Assembly (NCBI RefSeq): GCF_902506375.1 | Contig: NZ_LR733284.1 | Coordinates: 2,465,092-2,529,091 of the forward strand | DNA length: 64,000 nt | Direction: 5' to 3' | DNA from: Microbacterium sp. 8M | Lineage (GTDB): Bacteria > Actinomycetota > Actinomycetes > Actinomycetales > Microbacteriaceae | Shown: in pieces, positions 26,312 through 34,793 of the stretch | Layout of the letters: every line of letters begins with the position of its first letter | How positions within the stretch are numbered: the stretch's first letter is position 1 | The notes under the pieces: generated by a model | The model's input: the letters and a program-made list of their open reading frames with translations, nothing else | What the model was told of the DNA's origin: nothing | The model's database searches: none | Position numbers and translations under genes: made by a program

Positions 26312-26436
26312 GCTTCCTCCAGGTCGTTTGGGAGATCGGCCTCGGCGGCCGACCGCCCCTGACTCTATCCTGAAAGTTTCCTGAACGCGACGCCCGCGAC
26401 GTGCTCCGTCACGCGAACCGATCCACCGCATGAGAA

Positions 26437-26466
26437 CGGCCCGCCACTCGAGAAAGTGGCGGGCCG
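26437..26466 (-). terminator. Hairpin terminator of aspA
   Basis: Perfect 12-bp arms CGGCCCGCCACT / AGTGGCGGGCCG with a six-base loop, 16 bases past the aspA stop codon. Confidence 0.75.
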
Positions 26467-26482
26467 ATCGGCGTGCGAGCGC

Positions 26483-27943
26483 TCAGGCCCCGGCGTCGAC
26501 GTCCTTCGTGGGAATCACCGGGATCGCCGCCGTGATCGTCTCGAGGCCCGAGAGGCGAGCCGGCGAGAGCTGCTTGGTGACCTCCTCGCGCGACATCAGC
26601 CCGGCCTCGACGACGAGGTCGGCGACGTTGCGGTTGGTCAGCAGCGCGGTCTTGGCGAGCGCCGCCGATGCCGCATAGCCGATGAACGGCGTGAGCGCGG
26701 TGATCACACCCACCGACGATCCGACCATGGCGCCGAGACGGTCGCGGTTGGCCGTGATGCCGTCGACGCAGTTGACCCGCAGCGTCCACATCGCCTGACG
26801 CATCCAGGTGATCGACTGGAAGATCGAGTGCGCGATCACGGGCTCGAACGCGTTCAGCTGCAGCTGTCCCGCCTCGGCCGCCATCGTCACGGTCATGTCC
26901 GCGCCGGCGACCGCGAACGCGACCTGGTTCACGACCTCGGGGATCACCGGGTTCACCTTGCCCGGCATGATGCTGGATCCGGCCTGCATCGCGGGAAGGT
27001 TGATCTCGCCGAGGCCGGCCTGCGGACCCGACGACAGCAGACGCAGGTCGTTGCAGATCTTGGAGAGCTTCATCGCGTTGCGCTTGAGCGACGAGGAGAA
27101 CGACATGAAGGATCCGGTGTCGCTGGTCGCCTCGACGAGGTCGGTCGCCGTCGCCAGATCCAGGCCGGAGATCTCGCGCAGGTGCTTCAGCACGGCCGGA
27201 GCATAGCCCGGGTGGGTGGTGATGCCGGTGCCGATGGCCGTGGCGCCCATGTTGATCTCGTACATGAGCCAGGCGTTCTCGGTGAGCCGCGTGTGGTCGT
27301 AGCCGAGCGTGGAGGCGAACCCGTGGAACTCCTGGCCGAGCGTCATCGGCACGGCGTCCTGCAGCTGGGTGCGGCCGACCTTGAGCACGTCGTGGAACTC
27401 GCGCGCCTTGTTCAGGAACGACACCCGCAGGAGGTCGAGCTCGTCCAGCAGCGAGCGCAGGTTGAGCGAGAGACCGATCTTGATCGCGGTCGGATACACG
27501 TCGTTCGTGGACTGGCTGCGGTTGGTGTGGTCGATCGGCGAGAGGAAGGCGTAGTCGCCCTTCTCACGGCCGGCCAGCTCGAGCGCGATGTTGGTGATGA
27601 CCTCGTTCGCGTTCATGTTGGTCGACGTGCCGGCGCCGCCCTGGATGACACCGACGATGAACTGGTCGTGGAACTCGCCGTTGATGACCTTCTGCGCTGC
27701 GGCGTCGATGAGGTCGGCCTTCTCCGGGTCGAGGACGCCGATCTCCTTGTTCGCGCGGGCGCTGGCCTGCTTCACCATCGCGAGGGCTTCGATCAGCTCC
27801 GGGTAGACGGAGATCGGGCGCTTCGTGATCGGGAAGTTCTCGGCGGCGCGGAGCGTATGGATCCCCCAATACGCGTCAGCAGGGATCTCCTTGCTTCCCA
27901 GGGAGTCGGTTTCGGTTCGGGTGGCATGCGCAACGGCGGCCAT
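26483..27943 (-). CDS. aspA: Aspartate ammonia-lyase (aspartase)
   Basis: 486 residues, normal for the family. Converts L-aspartate to fumarate and ammonia. Conserved regions: DAYWGIHTLRAAENFPIT, GGAGTSTNMNANEV, SPIDHTNRSQSTNDVYPTA, and the lyase signature GSSIMPGKVNPV with the mobile-loop catalytic Ser. GSSIMPGKVNP occurs in both fumarases and aspartases, but the GIHTLRAAENF opening favours aspartase. ATG 27943 (MAAVAH) follows GAGGA seven bases upstream; the reading from 27988 adds 15 residues with no ribosome site. Confidence 0.92.
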   Translation of the reverse strand: MAAVAHATRTETDSLGSKEIPADAYWGIHTLRAAENFPITKRPISVYPELIEALAMVKQASARANKEIGVLDPEKADLIDAAAQKVINGEFHDQFIVGVIQGGAGTSTNMNANEVITNIALELAGREKGDYAFLSPIDHTNRSQSTNDVYPTAIKIGLSLNLRSLLDELDLLRVSFLNKAREFHDVLKVGRTQLQDAVPMTLGQEFHGFASTLGYDHTRLTENAWLMYEINMGATAIGTGITTHPGYAPAVLKHLREISGLDLATATDLVEATSDTGSFMSFSSSLKRNAMKLSKICNDLRLLSSGPQAGLGEINLPAMQAGSSIMPGKVNPVIPEVVNQVAFAVAGADMTVTMAAEAGQLQLNAFEPVIAHSIFQSITWMRQAMWTLRVNCVDGITANRDRLGAMVGSSVGVITALTPFIGYAASAALAKTALLTNRNVADLVVEAGLMSREEVTKQLSPARLSGLETITAAIPVIPTKDVDAGA

Positions 27944-28007
27944 GGACACATCCTCGTGGGTGATGGCGAACAGGGAAGGGGGATGCATCCATCTTAGCCG
28001 TCCGCGG

Positions 28008-28910
28008 TCACCGTCCCGGTTTGCGCGAGAACGCCTCCAGCCGCTGCTGCGGGGTCAGCTGCGCCATCCGGGCGACCCATTCCGGGCTGAACGTGTCCAC
28101 CGGGGTCGCCTCGACCACCGGCACCACGGTGTGCGTGATCGTCTCGGGCCGCACGTGCACGAGCTGGAACGACTGCGCCGCGTCCATGCCGTTCACCCGG
28201 TCCCCCGGGCTCGCGACGTCCATCGTGTAGCACGTGGCGCTCGCGACGCTCACCGGGATCCCGGCGAACGTGGCGTGCAGCGAGTAGTGCAGGTGCCCGG
28301 CGAGGATGCCCCGCACGTCGGATCCGCGCACGATCTCGGCGAGCTCGTCCTGATGGCGCAGCTCGAGGATGTCGAAGAACGGGATGTGACTGGGCACCGG
28401 AGGATGGTGCATCGCCAGCAGCGTGCCGTGCGGTGCGGGCGTCGCCAGCTGCTCGGCCAGCCAGGCCCGCTGCGCCTCGTCCAGGTCGCCGTGGTGCCAG
28501 CCGGGGACGGTGGAGTCCAGGGCGATCACGCGCAGACCGTTCAGGTCCCAGACGGCGGTGAGCGGATCCTCGCTGGGCGGCGCGGCGAGCAGGTGCTCAC
28601 GCAGCGCCGGGCGCTCGTCGTGGTTGCCCGCGACCCAGATCACCGGCGCGCCCAGACGTTCCGAGACAGGCTCCACCGCGGCACGGAGCCGCCGGTACGC
28701 GTCGGGTTCGCCGAGGTCGGCGAGGTCACCGGTGACCACGATCGCGTCGGGGCGCTCGACGGCGTTCTCGATCGCCGCCAGGGTGCGCGCCAGGGTGCGG
28801 TCCACGTCGAAGCGACCGCCCAGGGCGGCGCCACCGGCGAGCAGGTGCGGATCGCTCAGGTGCACGAGGGTGTGCGTGGGCGGCGCATAGCGACCGAACT
28901 GCACTGTCAT
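28008..28910 (-). CDS. Metallophosphoesterase, CpdA-like cyclic nucleotide phosphodiesterase
   Basis: 300 residues. All calcineurin-like metal motifs are present: SDPH (Asp20, His22), GDLAD (Asp62), GNHD (Asn96, His97), an MHHPP motif and GHLHYS. This set is that of the class III cAMP phosphodiesterases (CpdA/Rv0805-like). cAMP is the likely substrate but not proven by sequence. ATG 28910 has TAGCCT (28917-28922) six bases upstream and no Shine-Dalgarno, a leaderless layout. Confidence 0.85.
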   Translation of the reverse strand: MTVQFGRYAPPTHTLVHLSDPHLLAGGAALGGRFDVDRTLARTLAAIENAVERPDAIVVTGDLADLGEPDAYRRLRAAVEPVSERLGAPVIWVAGNHDERPALREHLLAAPPSEDPLTAVWDLNGLRVIALDSTVPGWHHGDLDEAQRAWLAEQLATPAPHGTLLAMHHPPVPSHIPFFDILELRHQDELAEIVRGSDVRGILAGHLHYSLHATFAGIPVSVASATCYTMDVASPGDRVNGMDAAQSFQLVHVRPETITHTVVPVVEATPVDTFSPEWVARMAQLTPQQRLEAFSRKPGR

Positions 28911-28973
28911 GCCCCCAGGCTAGCCGCAGCTGCGGACGCGGGCCTGGCGCACGCGCGTCCGGGAGGGGTGCGG

Positions 28974-29306
28974 CTACTTCAGGACGATGAGGAGGATGCC
29001 GCCGACGACCGCCGCCGTGCACACCGCGAAGCAGGCATAGGCGGCGACGAGCGCGAGCACCTTCTCCCCCTCGCTCAGGGGGCTCTTGCGGGCGGCCTTC
29101 GCCGCGGCCTTCGCGGCCCGCTTCGCCTCCTTCTCGCTGATCACCGTGATCGCGTCGGTGAACTCCACGGGCGTGACCACGGGCACCCGCCCGGAGCGCA
29201 CCAGCATGCGCAGGCCGAGCGCGTAGAACCCGACCACGATCAGCGTGCCGATCAGCGCGGCGCCGAGCACCTGGAAGAACGCCTCCCAGTGGATGACCAC
29301 GGTCAT
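28974..29306 (-). CDS. Small membrane protein coupled to the phosphate transporter
   Basis: 110 residues. Two membrane helices, WEAFFQVLGAALIGTLIVVGFYALG near the N-terminus and VLALVAAYACFAVCTAAVVGGILLIVL at the end, separated by a Lys/Ala-rich cytoplasmic segment (EKEAKRAAKAAAKAARK). No family recognised. Its ATG overlaps the pit stop by four bases (29303-29306), so it is co-translated with the Pit transporter and may help it or regulate it; that role is inference. Confidence 0.7.
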   Translation of the reverse strand: MTVVIHWEAFFQVLGAALIGTLIVVGFYALGLRMLVRSGRVPVVTPVEFTDAITVISEKEAKRAAKAAAKAARKSPLSEGEKVLALVAAYACFAVCTAAVVGGILLIVLK

Positions 29307-30553
29307 CGCTCCGCCCCCTTCTCCTTGGCCTTCGCCTTCGCCTTCGCGCGTTCGCGCGCCCGCTGCGCGCGTGCCTGACGCGGAGTGAGCGGCGGCTCCT
29401 CGGGCACCTCGACGGCGCGGCCGGAGTCGGCCACCTCGCTGAAGGCGTTGTTCGCGGTGACCGCGTTGCGGCGGGAGCGCAGGAACAGCCCGATGATCAC
29501 TGCGAGCGCCAGGATCGCGTCGATGAGCACGCCCCAGCCGCCGCCGATGACCACGATGAGCGCTGCGAGGGCGCCGACGGCCGCCGCAGCCGGGAGCGTG
29601 AGCACCCACCCGATGGCGATGCGTCCGGCGGTGCGCCAGCGCACGGCGGATCCGCGCCGGCCCAGTCCGGATCCGATCACGGATCCGGAGGCGACCTGCG
29701 TGGTGGACAGCGCGAAGCCGAGGGCGCTGGAGGCGAGGATCGTGGCGGCTGTGGACGTCTCGGCCGCGAAGCCCTGGGCGGGCTTCACGTCGGTGAGTCC
29801 GCGGCCGAGGGTGCGGATGATGCGCCAGCCGCCGAGGTAGGTGCCGAGGGCGATCGTGCAGGCGCAGGCGACGATGACCCACAGCTGCGGCTCGTGATGG
29901 GCGCCGGACTGCCAGCCGACGGTGATGAGGGCGAGGGTGATGACGCCCATCGTCTTCTGGGCGTCGTTCGTGCCGTGCGCGAGCGCGACCAGCGAGGACG
30001 TGAAGATCTGTCCCCAGCGGAAGCCGCTGCGGCCGTCCGGTTTGCCGTCGTAGCGGCGGGTGATGAGGTACGCGAGCTTCGTGGCGAGGAACGCGATGAG
30101 GCCGGCGGTCACCGGCGCGATCAGGGCGGGCAGCACGACCTTCGACAGCACGGCGCCGAAGTCGATGCCGTTCAGGCCGATGCCGACGAGCGTGGCGCCG
30201 ATGAGACCGCCGAACAGCGCGTGCGAGGAGCTGGACGGAAGCCCCAGCAGCCACGTGAGCATGTTCCAGGTGATCGCGCCGATCAGGCCCGCGAAGATCA
30301 GGGCCGGGAACAGATCGCTGTGGATCTGGTCCTCGCGGACGATCCCGCCCGAGATGGTCTTGGACACCTCGGTCGACAGGAACGCCCCGACGAGGTTCAG
30401 GCCGGCGGCCAGCATGACCGCGGTGCGCGGCTTGAGCGCGCCGGTCGCGATCGGGGTCGCCATGGCGTTCGCCGTGTCATGGAAGCCGTTGGTGAAGTCG
30501 AAGAAGAGTGCCAGCAGGATCACCAGCACGACGATGAGGGCTGCGGTTTCCAC
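29303..30553 (-). CDS. pit: Low-affinity inorganic phosphate transporter (PiT family)
   Basis: 416 residues, about ten membrane helices. Both PiT signatures are present: FTNGFHDTANAMATPIATGAL near residue 20 and GTNDAQKTMGVITLAL in the second half. Imports phosphate as a metal-phosphate with protons. GTG start; the preceding ribosome site is weak. The last about 45 residues are a charged Arg/Ala/Lys-rich tail. A possible PHO-box-like repeat (GTTCACC and GTTAACG, 22 bases apart) lies about 40 bases upstream. Confidence 0.93.
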   Translation of the reverse strand: METAALIVVLVILLALFFDFTNGFHDTANAMATPIATGALKPRTAVMLAAGLNLVGAFLSTEVSKTISGGIVREDQIHSDLFPALIFAGLIGAITWNMLTWLLGLPSSSSHALFGGLIGATLVGIGLNGIDFGAVLSKVVLPALIAPVTAGLIAFLATKLAYLITRRYDGKPDGRSGFRWGQIFTSSLVALAHGTNDAQKTMGVITLALITVGWQSGAHHEPQLWVIVACACTIALGTYLGGWRIIRTLGRGLTDVKPAQGFAAETSTAATILASSALGFALSTTQVASGSVIGSGLGRRGSAVRWRTAGRIAIGWVLTLPAAAAVGALAALIVVIGGGWGVLIDAILALAVIIGLFLRSRRNAVTANNAFSEVADSGRAVEVPEEPPLTPRQARAQRARERAKAKAKAKEKGAER

Positions 30554-30593
30554 CGTTCGCTTTCGGGAAGTGGAGGGACGTGACGAACGAAGA

Positions 30594-30622
30594 GTTCACC
30601 GGGAGGACAGCATCCGTTAACG
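30594..30622. promoter_or_regulatory. Possible PHO-box-like direct repeat upstream of pit
   Basis: GTTCACC (30594-30600) and GTTAACG (30616-30622) start exactly 22 bases apart, twice the 11-base unit spacing known for Streptomyces PhoP boxes. The middle unit (GGACAGC) is degenerate, so this is a weak call. Confidence 0.3.
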
Positions 30623-30719
30623 GGCCGCTTTGCATCCTCCCACCCCGGCCCAGGCCGGTCAACTCGGGCCCGGTTCCCCGTACGAGCCACCTGACCCCGC
30701 CCTCGGCTAGCGTGGGAAG

Positions 30720-32852
30720 GTGACCTCCGTCTCCGCATCATCCGGCCCTTCTTCACTCGTCCCGCCGCGCGCCGCGCGCCGCTCCCGGATCCGCAGCCAC
30801 CACGGCGACGTGTTCGACGATCCCTACGACTGGCTGCGCGCGAAGGACGATCCCGAGGTGATCGCGCACCTCGAGGCCGAGAACGCCTACACGGAGGCGC
30901 GTCTCGCGCACCTGGAGCCCTTGCGCGAGACCCTGTTCCAGGAGATCAAGGGGCGCGTGCAGGAGTCGGACCTCTCGGTGCCGACCCGCCGCGGCGACTG
31001 GTGGTACTACGGCCGCACGGTCGAGGGGCAGCAGTACGGCCTGCAGTGCCGCGCCGCGGTCTCCTCCCGCGAAGATTGGACGCCCCCGGTGCTGGATCCG
31101 GCCGTTCCGGTGCCCGGCGAGCAGATCCTGCTCGACGGCAACGTGGAGGCCGAGGGACACGAGTTCTTCGCGATGGGCGCCTTCGACGTGTCGGACGATG
31201 CCACCCGGCTGCTCTGGTCGACCGACTTCGAGGGCGACGAGCGGTACACGGTGCACGTGCGCGACCTCGTCACCGGCGAGACGCTCCCCGACGAGATCCC
31301 CGGCACATCCGGCGCGTTCTTCACGCCCGACGGCGCCTCAGTGATCTACACGACCGTCGACGAGTCCTGGCGTCCGGACACCCTGTGGCTGCACCGCATC
31401 GGCACGCCGGTGTCGGACGACGTGCAGCTGTTCCACGAGCCCGACGAGCGGTTCTGGCTCGGCGCCGGGATCACCCGCAGCCGCAAGTACCTCGTCATCG
31501 GCGTCGGATCCTCGATCACGAGCGAGGAGCTGCTCGTCGACCTGGACGATCTCACCGCTCCGCCGCGCGTGGTCTGGCCGCGCCGGGAGGGCGTCGAGTA
31601 CTCCATCGAGCACGCCGTGGTCGACGGCCGCGATGAACTGCTGATCCTGCACAACGACGGCGCCCTGGACTTCGAGCTGGTCGCCGTGTCCGCCGCCGAC
31701 CCTCAGGGCGAGCGCCGCGTGGTGCTGCCGCACACGCCGGGACGGCGCCTGCTCGACGTCGACGCGTTCCGCGACGTCACGGTGGTCGCGTACCGCTTCG
31801 AGGGCCTGGAGCGCATCGCGCTGATGGATCCGGCAACCGGGGCCCTGGACGAGCTCGCCTTCGACGAACCGCTGTACTCGGCCGGCTTCGGCGGCAACCC
31901 GGAATGGGCCGCCCCGTTCCTGCGGCTGGGCTACGGATCCTTCGTGACCCCGGCGACCGTGTACGACCTGGAGCTGGCGACCGGCACCCTGCACCTGCGC
32001 AAGCGCCAGCCCGTGCTCGGCGGTTACGACCCGGCCGAGTACGGACAGCGCCGCGACTGGGCGGTCGCCGACGACGGCACGCGCGTGCCGATCTCGCTGG
32101 TGTGGAAGCGCTCGTTCGGTGAGCCCGGCGCCGCCGCACGCCCGGTGCACCTGTACGGCTACGGCTCGTACGAGCACTCGATCGACCCGGGCTTCTCCGT
32201 CATGCGCCTGAGCGAGCTGGACCGCGGCGTGGTGTTCGCGGTCGCGCACGTGCGCGGCGGCGGCGAGATGGGCCGGCAGTGGTACGAGGACGGCAAGCTG
32301 GGCCGGAAGACCAACACCTTCACCGACTTCGTCGCCGCGGCCCGCCACCTCGTCTCCTCCGGCGTCACGGTCCCGGAGCGGATGGTCGCCGAGGGCGGCA
32401 GCGCCGGGGGCCTGCTCATGGGAGCGGTCGTGAACCTCGCGCCGGAGCTCTTCGGCGGCGTGCTCGCGTCCGTGCCGTTCGTGGACGCGCTCACCACGAT
32501 CCTGGATCCTTCACTGCCGCTCACCGTGATCGAGTGGGACGAATGGGGCGATCCGCTGCACGACGCGGAGGTGTACGCGTACATGAAGTCGTACACGCCG
32601 TACGAGAACGTGCGCGACGGCGTCGCCTATCCGTCGATCCTCGCGGTCACGTCGCTGAACGACACGCGGGTCCTCTACGTGGAGCCCGCCAAGTGGGTCG
32701 CGCGCCTGCGCGACGCCGGGGCGGAGGACGTGCTGCTCAAGTGCGAGATGGTCGCCGGCCACGGCGGCGTCAGCGGACGGTACAACTCCTGGCGCGAGCG
32801 CGCCTTCGAGCTCGCCTGGATCCTGGACCGCCTGGGCGCCGCCGAGGTGTGA
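30720..32852 (+). CDS. ptrB: S9 family prolyl oligopeptidase, oligopeptidase B-like
   Basis: 710 residues. N-terminal beta-propeller region with the family opening RIRSHHGDVFDDPYDWLRAKDDPEV, then an alpha/beta hydrolase domain. Catalytic Ser561 in EGGSAGGLLMG, likely Asp in SLNDTRVLY and His in VAGHGGVSGRY complete the triad. Cleaves short peptides after basic residues in the oligopeptidase B group; cytoplasmic, no signal peptide. GTG start at 30720 with TAGCGT (30708-30713) six bases upstream (leaderless layout). The 77-base palindromic element at 32891 follows the stop by 38 bases. Confidence 0.9.
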   Translation: MTSVSASSGPSSLVPPRAARRSRIRSHHGDVFDDPYDWLRAKDDPEVIAHLEAENAYTEARLAHLEPLRETLFQEIKGRVQESDLSVPTRRGDWWYYGRTVEGQQYGLQCRAAVSSREDWTPPVLDPAVPVPGEQILLDGNVEAEGHEFFAMGAFDVSDDATRLLWSTDFEGDERYTVHVRDLVTGETLPDEIPGTSGAFFTPDGASVIYTTVDESWRPDTLWLHRIGTPVSDDVQLFHEPDERFWLGAGITRSRKYLVIGVGSSITSEELLVDLDDLTAPPRVVWPRREGVEYSIEHAVVDGRDELLILHNDGALDFELVAVSAADPQGERRVVLPHTPGRRLLDVDAFRDVTVVAYRFEGLERIALMDPATGALDELAFDEPLYSAGFGGNPEWAAPFLRLGYGSFVTPATVYDLELATGTLHLRKRQPVLGGYDPAEYGQRRDWAVADDGTRVPISLVWKRSFGEPGAAARPVHLYGYGSYEHSIDPGFSVMRLSELDRGVVFAVAHVRGGGEMGRQWYEDGKLGRKTNTFTDFVAAARHLVSSGVTVPERMVAEGGSAGGLLMGAVVNLAPELFGGVLASVPFVDALTTILDPSLPLTVIEWDEWGDPLHDAEVYAYMKSYTPYENVRDGVAYPSILAVTSLNDTRVLYVEPAKWVARLRDAGAEDVLLKCEMVAGHGGVSGRYNSWRERAFELAWILDRLGAAEV

Positions 32853-32890
32853 GCGGGCGCCGCGCACGCGCACACCGCTCGTGATCCCCC

Positions 32891-32969
32891 GCGAGAACAG
32901 GCGGACACGCGAGAACAGGCGGATCCGGGATCCGATCGCCTGATTCGGCGTGATCGCCTGTTCTCGCGT
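32891..32969. repeat. Palindromic four-unit element, left copy
   Basis: Four copies of an 18-base unit close to CACGCGAGAACAGGCGAT. Unit cores start at 32891 and 32909 (direct) and 32935 and 32953 (inverted). The pitch is 18, 26, 18 bases. The whole can fold into a long hairpin. The same geometry, unit by unit, recurs at 33418. It lies between the S9 peptidase stop and the AbiEi-like gene. Role may be 3' end protection, termination or mobility; see findings. Confidence 0.8.
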
Positions 32970-33079
32970 TGCCGGGTGCCACGGAGCATGTGTCCTGCAC
33001 AGCCGGCGACTGAGTCCCTCCTCTCACCGGTACCGGACCAGCCGCCCCGGAGGCCGCGACGGTCGCGCACACTGGTCCG

Positions 33080-33379
33080 ATGCGTGAAGAGGGTCCGGCG
33101 GAATGGGTGCGGGCGAGGCGGGGCATCGCCCACTCCTCGACACTGCGGCAGGCGGGGTTCACCGAGCACACCGTCCGCAACGAGGTCGCCTGTGGGCGAT
33201 TGCGTCGGATCCGCCGATCGTGGCTCGTCACGCAGGACTGCGACGAACGACGTGTGCGCGCCGCCGCTGTCGGCGGTCGACCGACGTGCGTCACCGCGGC
33301 GGCACTCGAAGGGCTCTGGGACGTACCCCAGACGACCATCCTCAACGCGATCGCACAGGGCCGGCATCTGCCGCGCTGA
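33080..33379 (+). pseudogene. Truncated AbiEi-like HTH protein (DUF559-type protein remnant)
   Basis: 99 residues. ARRGIAHSSTLRQAGFTEHTVRNEVACGRLRRIRRSWLVT is the N-terminal winged-helix (AbiEi antitoxin-like) of a protein family common in Microbacteriaceae, followed by the start of the next region (RPTCVTAAALEGLW). In family members about 180 more residues follow with a DUF559/VSR-like nuclease fold; here the frame stops soon after at RHLPR and no continuation was found in the other frames before the repeat element. Either a decayed copy or an HTH-only protein. No ribosome site or clear -10 box. Flanked on both sides by near-identical palindromic elements. Confidence 0.55.
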
Positions 33380-33417
33380 GCGGCTTCCTCAGCCCTTCCG
33401 CGAGACTCGCGAGCGAC

Positions 33418-33496
33418 GCGGGAACAGGCCTTCACGCGGGAACAGGCGATCGGCGCGACGTATCGCCTGTTCTGGCGTGATCGCCTGTCTTCACGC
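33418..33496. repeat. Palindromic four-unit element, right copy
   Basis: Units of the same 18-base type (GCGGGAACAGGC-, GCGGGAACAGGCGAT, and inverted ATCGCCTGTTCTGGC, ATCGCCTGTCTTCACGC) start at 33418, 33436, 33462 and 33480: pitch 18, 26, 18, identical to the left copy. It sits between the HTH gene and the convergent pfkA, where it could also end both transcripts. Confidence 0.8.
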
Positions 33497-33549
33497 GAGG
33501 AGACCGGGATGCGCTGCAGCGACGCGCTACCGCGACGCGGCGCGCAGGG

Positions 33550-34578
33550 TCACCCGAAGAGCGTGGCTGCGGCGTCGTAGCGGTTGCGCGGAACCGTGTT
33601 GAGCTCGCCGAGGGCGTCCGCGAACGGCACCCGGACGATCTCGGTGGCGTGCAGGGCGACCATCTGTCCCCACGCCCCCTCGACGACCGCATCCGCGGCG
33701 TGCATGCCGAGGCGGGTCGCAAGGACGCGGTCGAAGGCGGACGGGGCGCCGCCGCGCTGGATGTGGCCGAGGATCGTCGCGCGGGTCTCGATGCCCGTGA
33801 GCCGTTCGATCTCGGGGGCGAGCAGATCGCCGATGCCGCCGAGCCGCGGGCGGTTGAAGGCATCCAGGCCCTTGTCGCTGTACGCCTCGTCCATGTCCTT
33901 GAGCTTGAAGCCCTCGGAGACCACGACGAGCGGAGCCCGCCCGCGATCGTTCGCGCTGGTCACGAGAGCGGCGATCTCCTCGAGCGACATCGGCACCTCG
34001 GGGATGCAGATGACGTGCGCGCCTGCCGCGATCCCCGCGTGCAGGGCGATCCAGCCGACGTGGCGGCCCATGACCTCGGCGACCATGCAGCGCCGGTGCG
34101 AATCGCCGGTGGTGCGCAGCCGGTCCATCGCCTCGGTCGCGATGTTGACGGCGGTGTCGAAGCCGAACGAGTAGTCGGTGGCGCGCAGGTCGTTGTCGAT
34201 CGTCTTGGGCACCCCGACGACGTTGATCCCCTCCTTGAACAGGCGGTCCGCCGCCGCGAGCGTCCCCTCGCCGCCGATCGCGATGATGCCGTCGATCTTG
34301 TGTCCGAACAGCGTCTTGGCGATGTTCTCCGCCCCGCCGCGCGGGCCCTCATAGGGGTTGGTGCGGCTGGTGCCGAGGATCGTTCCGCCGACCTTCGAGA
34401 GGCCCTTGACCTCGTGCCGGGTGAGAGGGAAGAAGTCGCCGTCGACGACGCCGCGCCAGCCGTCGCGGATTCCGACGAATTCGAGGCCGTAGGCCTCGGT
34501 GCCCTTGAGCACGATGCCGCGGATGACCGCGTTCAGGCCGGGGCAGTCGCCACCGCTGGTCAGGATGCCGATCTTCAT
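33550..34578 (-). CDS. pfkA: 6-phosphofructokinase
   Basis: 342 residues. Phosphorylates fructose-6-phosphate in glycolysis. Visible sites: GGDCPGLNAVIRG (9-21), GGEGTLAAADRL (102-113), PKTIDND (124-130) with the catalytic Asp pair, MGRHVGWIALHAG, and GHIQRGG. The GGEGT loop (Gly at the site that is Asp in PPi enzymes) predicts ATP as donor, while PKTIDND with Lys is otherwise a PPi-enzyme trait; this mix is known in actinobacterial PFKs. ATG 34578 follows GAGGA. Single gene, separated from the helicase by a terminator. Confidence 0.93.
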   Translation of the reverse strand: MKIGILTSGGDCPGLNAVIRGIVLKGTEAYGLEFVGIRDGWRGVVDGDFFPLTRHEVKGLSKVGGTILGTSRTNPYEGPRGGAENIAKTLFGHKIDGIIAIGGEGTLAAADRLFKEGINVVGVPKTIDNDLRATDYSFGFDTAVNIATEAMDRLRTTGDSHRRCMVAEVMGRHVGWIALHAGIAAGAHVICIPEVPMSLEEIAALVTSANDRGRAPLVVVSEGFKLKDMDEAYSDKGLDAFNRPRLGGIGDLLAPEIERLTGIETRATILGHIQRGGAPSAFDRVLATRLGMHAADAVVEGAWGQMVALHATEIVRVPFADALGELNTVPRNRYDAAATLFG

Positions 34579-34727
34579 GGGTCGTCCTCGGGAAGGGATG
34601 GGGGAAAAGAAGCGCGGCACCATTGCCTCGTTCGACCCTAGTGCCCAACGGCACCCGGGCGCCATTCCGGGCCGCCGAAAACCGGGATTCTTACAAGCCT
34701 CATCCCGGACTTTCGACCTTCTTGACG

Positions 34728-34775
34728 AAGAACGGCGCTTCAACCCGCGAATCGCGGAGAAGAAGCGCCGTTCTT
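34728..34775 (-). terminator. Hairpin terminator of the SNF2 helicase gene
   Basis: Perfect 14-bp outer arms AAGAACGGCGCTTC / GAAGCGCCGTTCTT enclosing a smaller CCGCG/CGCGG stem, 18 bases past the helicase stop. The rest of 34579-34727 should carry the pfkA promoter; none was assigned. Confidence 0.75.
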
Positions 34776-34793
34776 GACAGTGATCTGGCCGTT

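Noticed and set aside
33080..33379. Intact toxin-antitoxin or abortive-infection system
   Set aside because: Only an AbiEi-like HTH is present; no nucleotidyltransferase toxin or nuclease domain adjoins it.
32891..33496. CRISPR array
   Set aside because: Repeats are short, partly inverted, only four per cluster, and spacers are not of uniform length; no cas genes.
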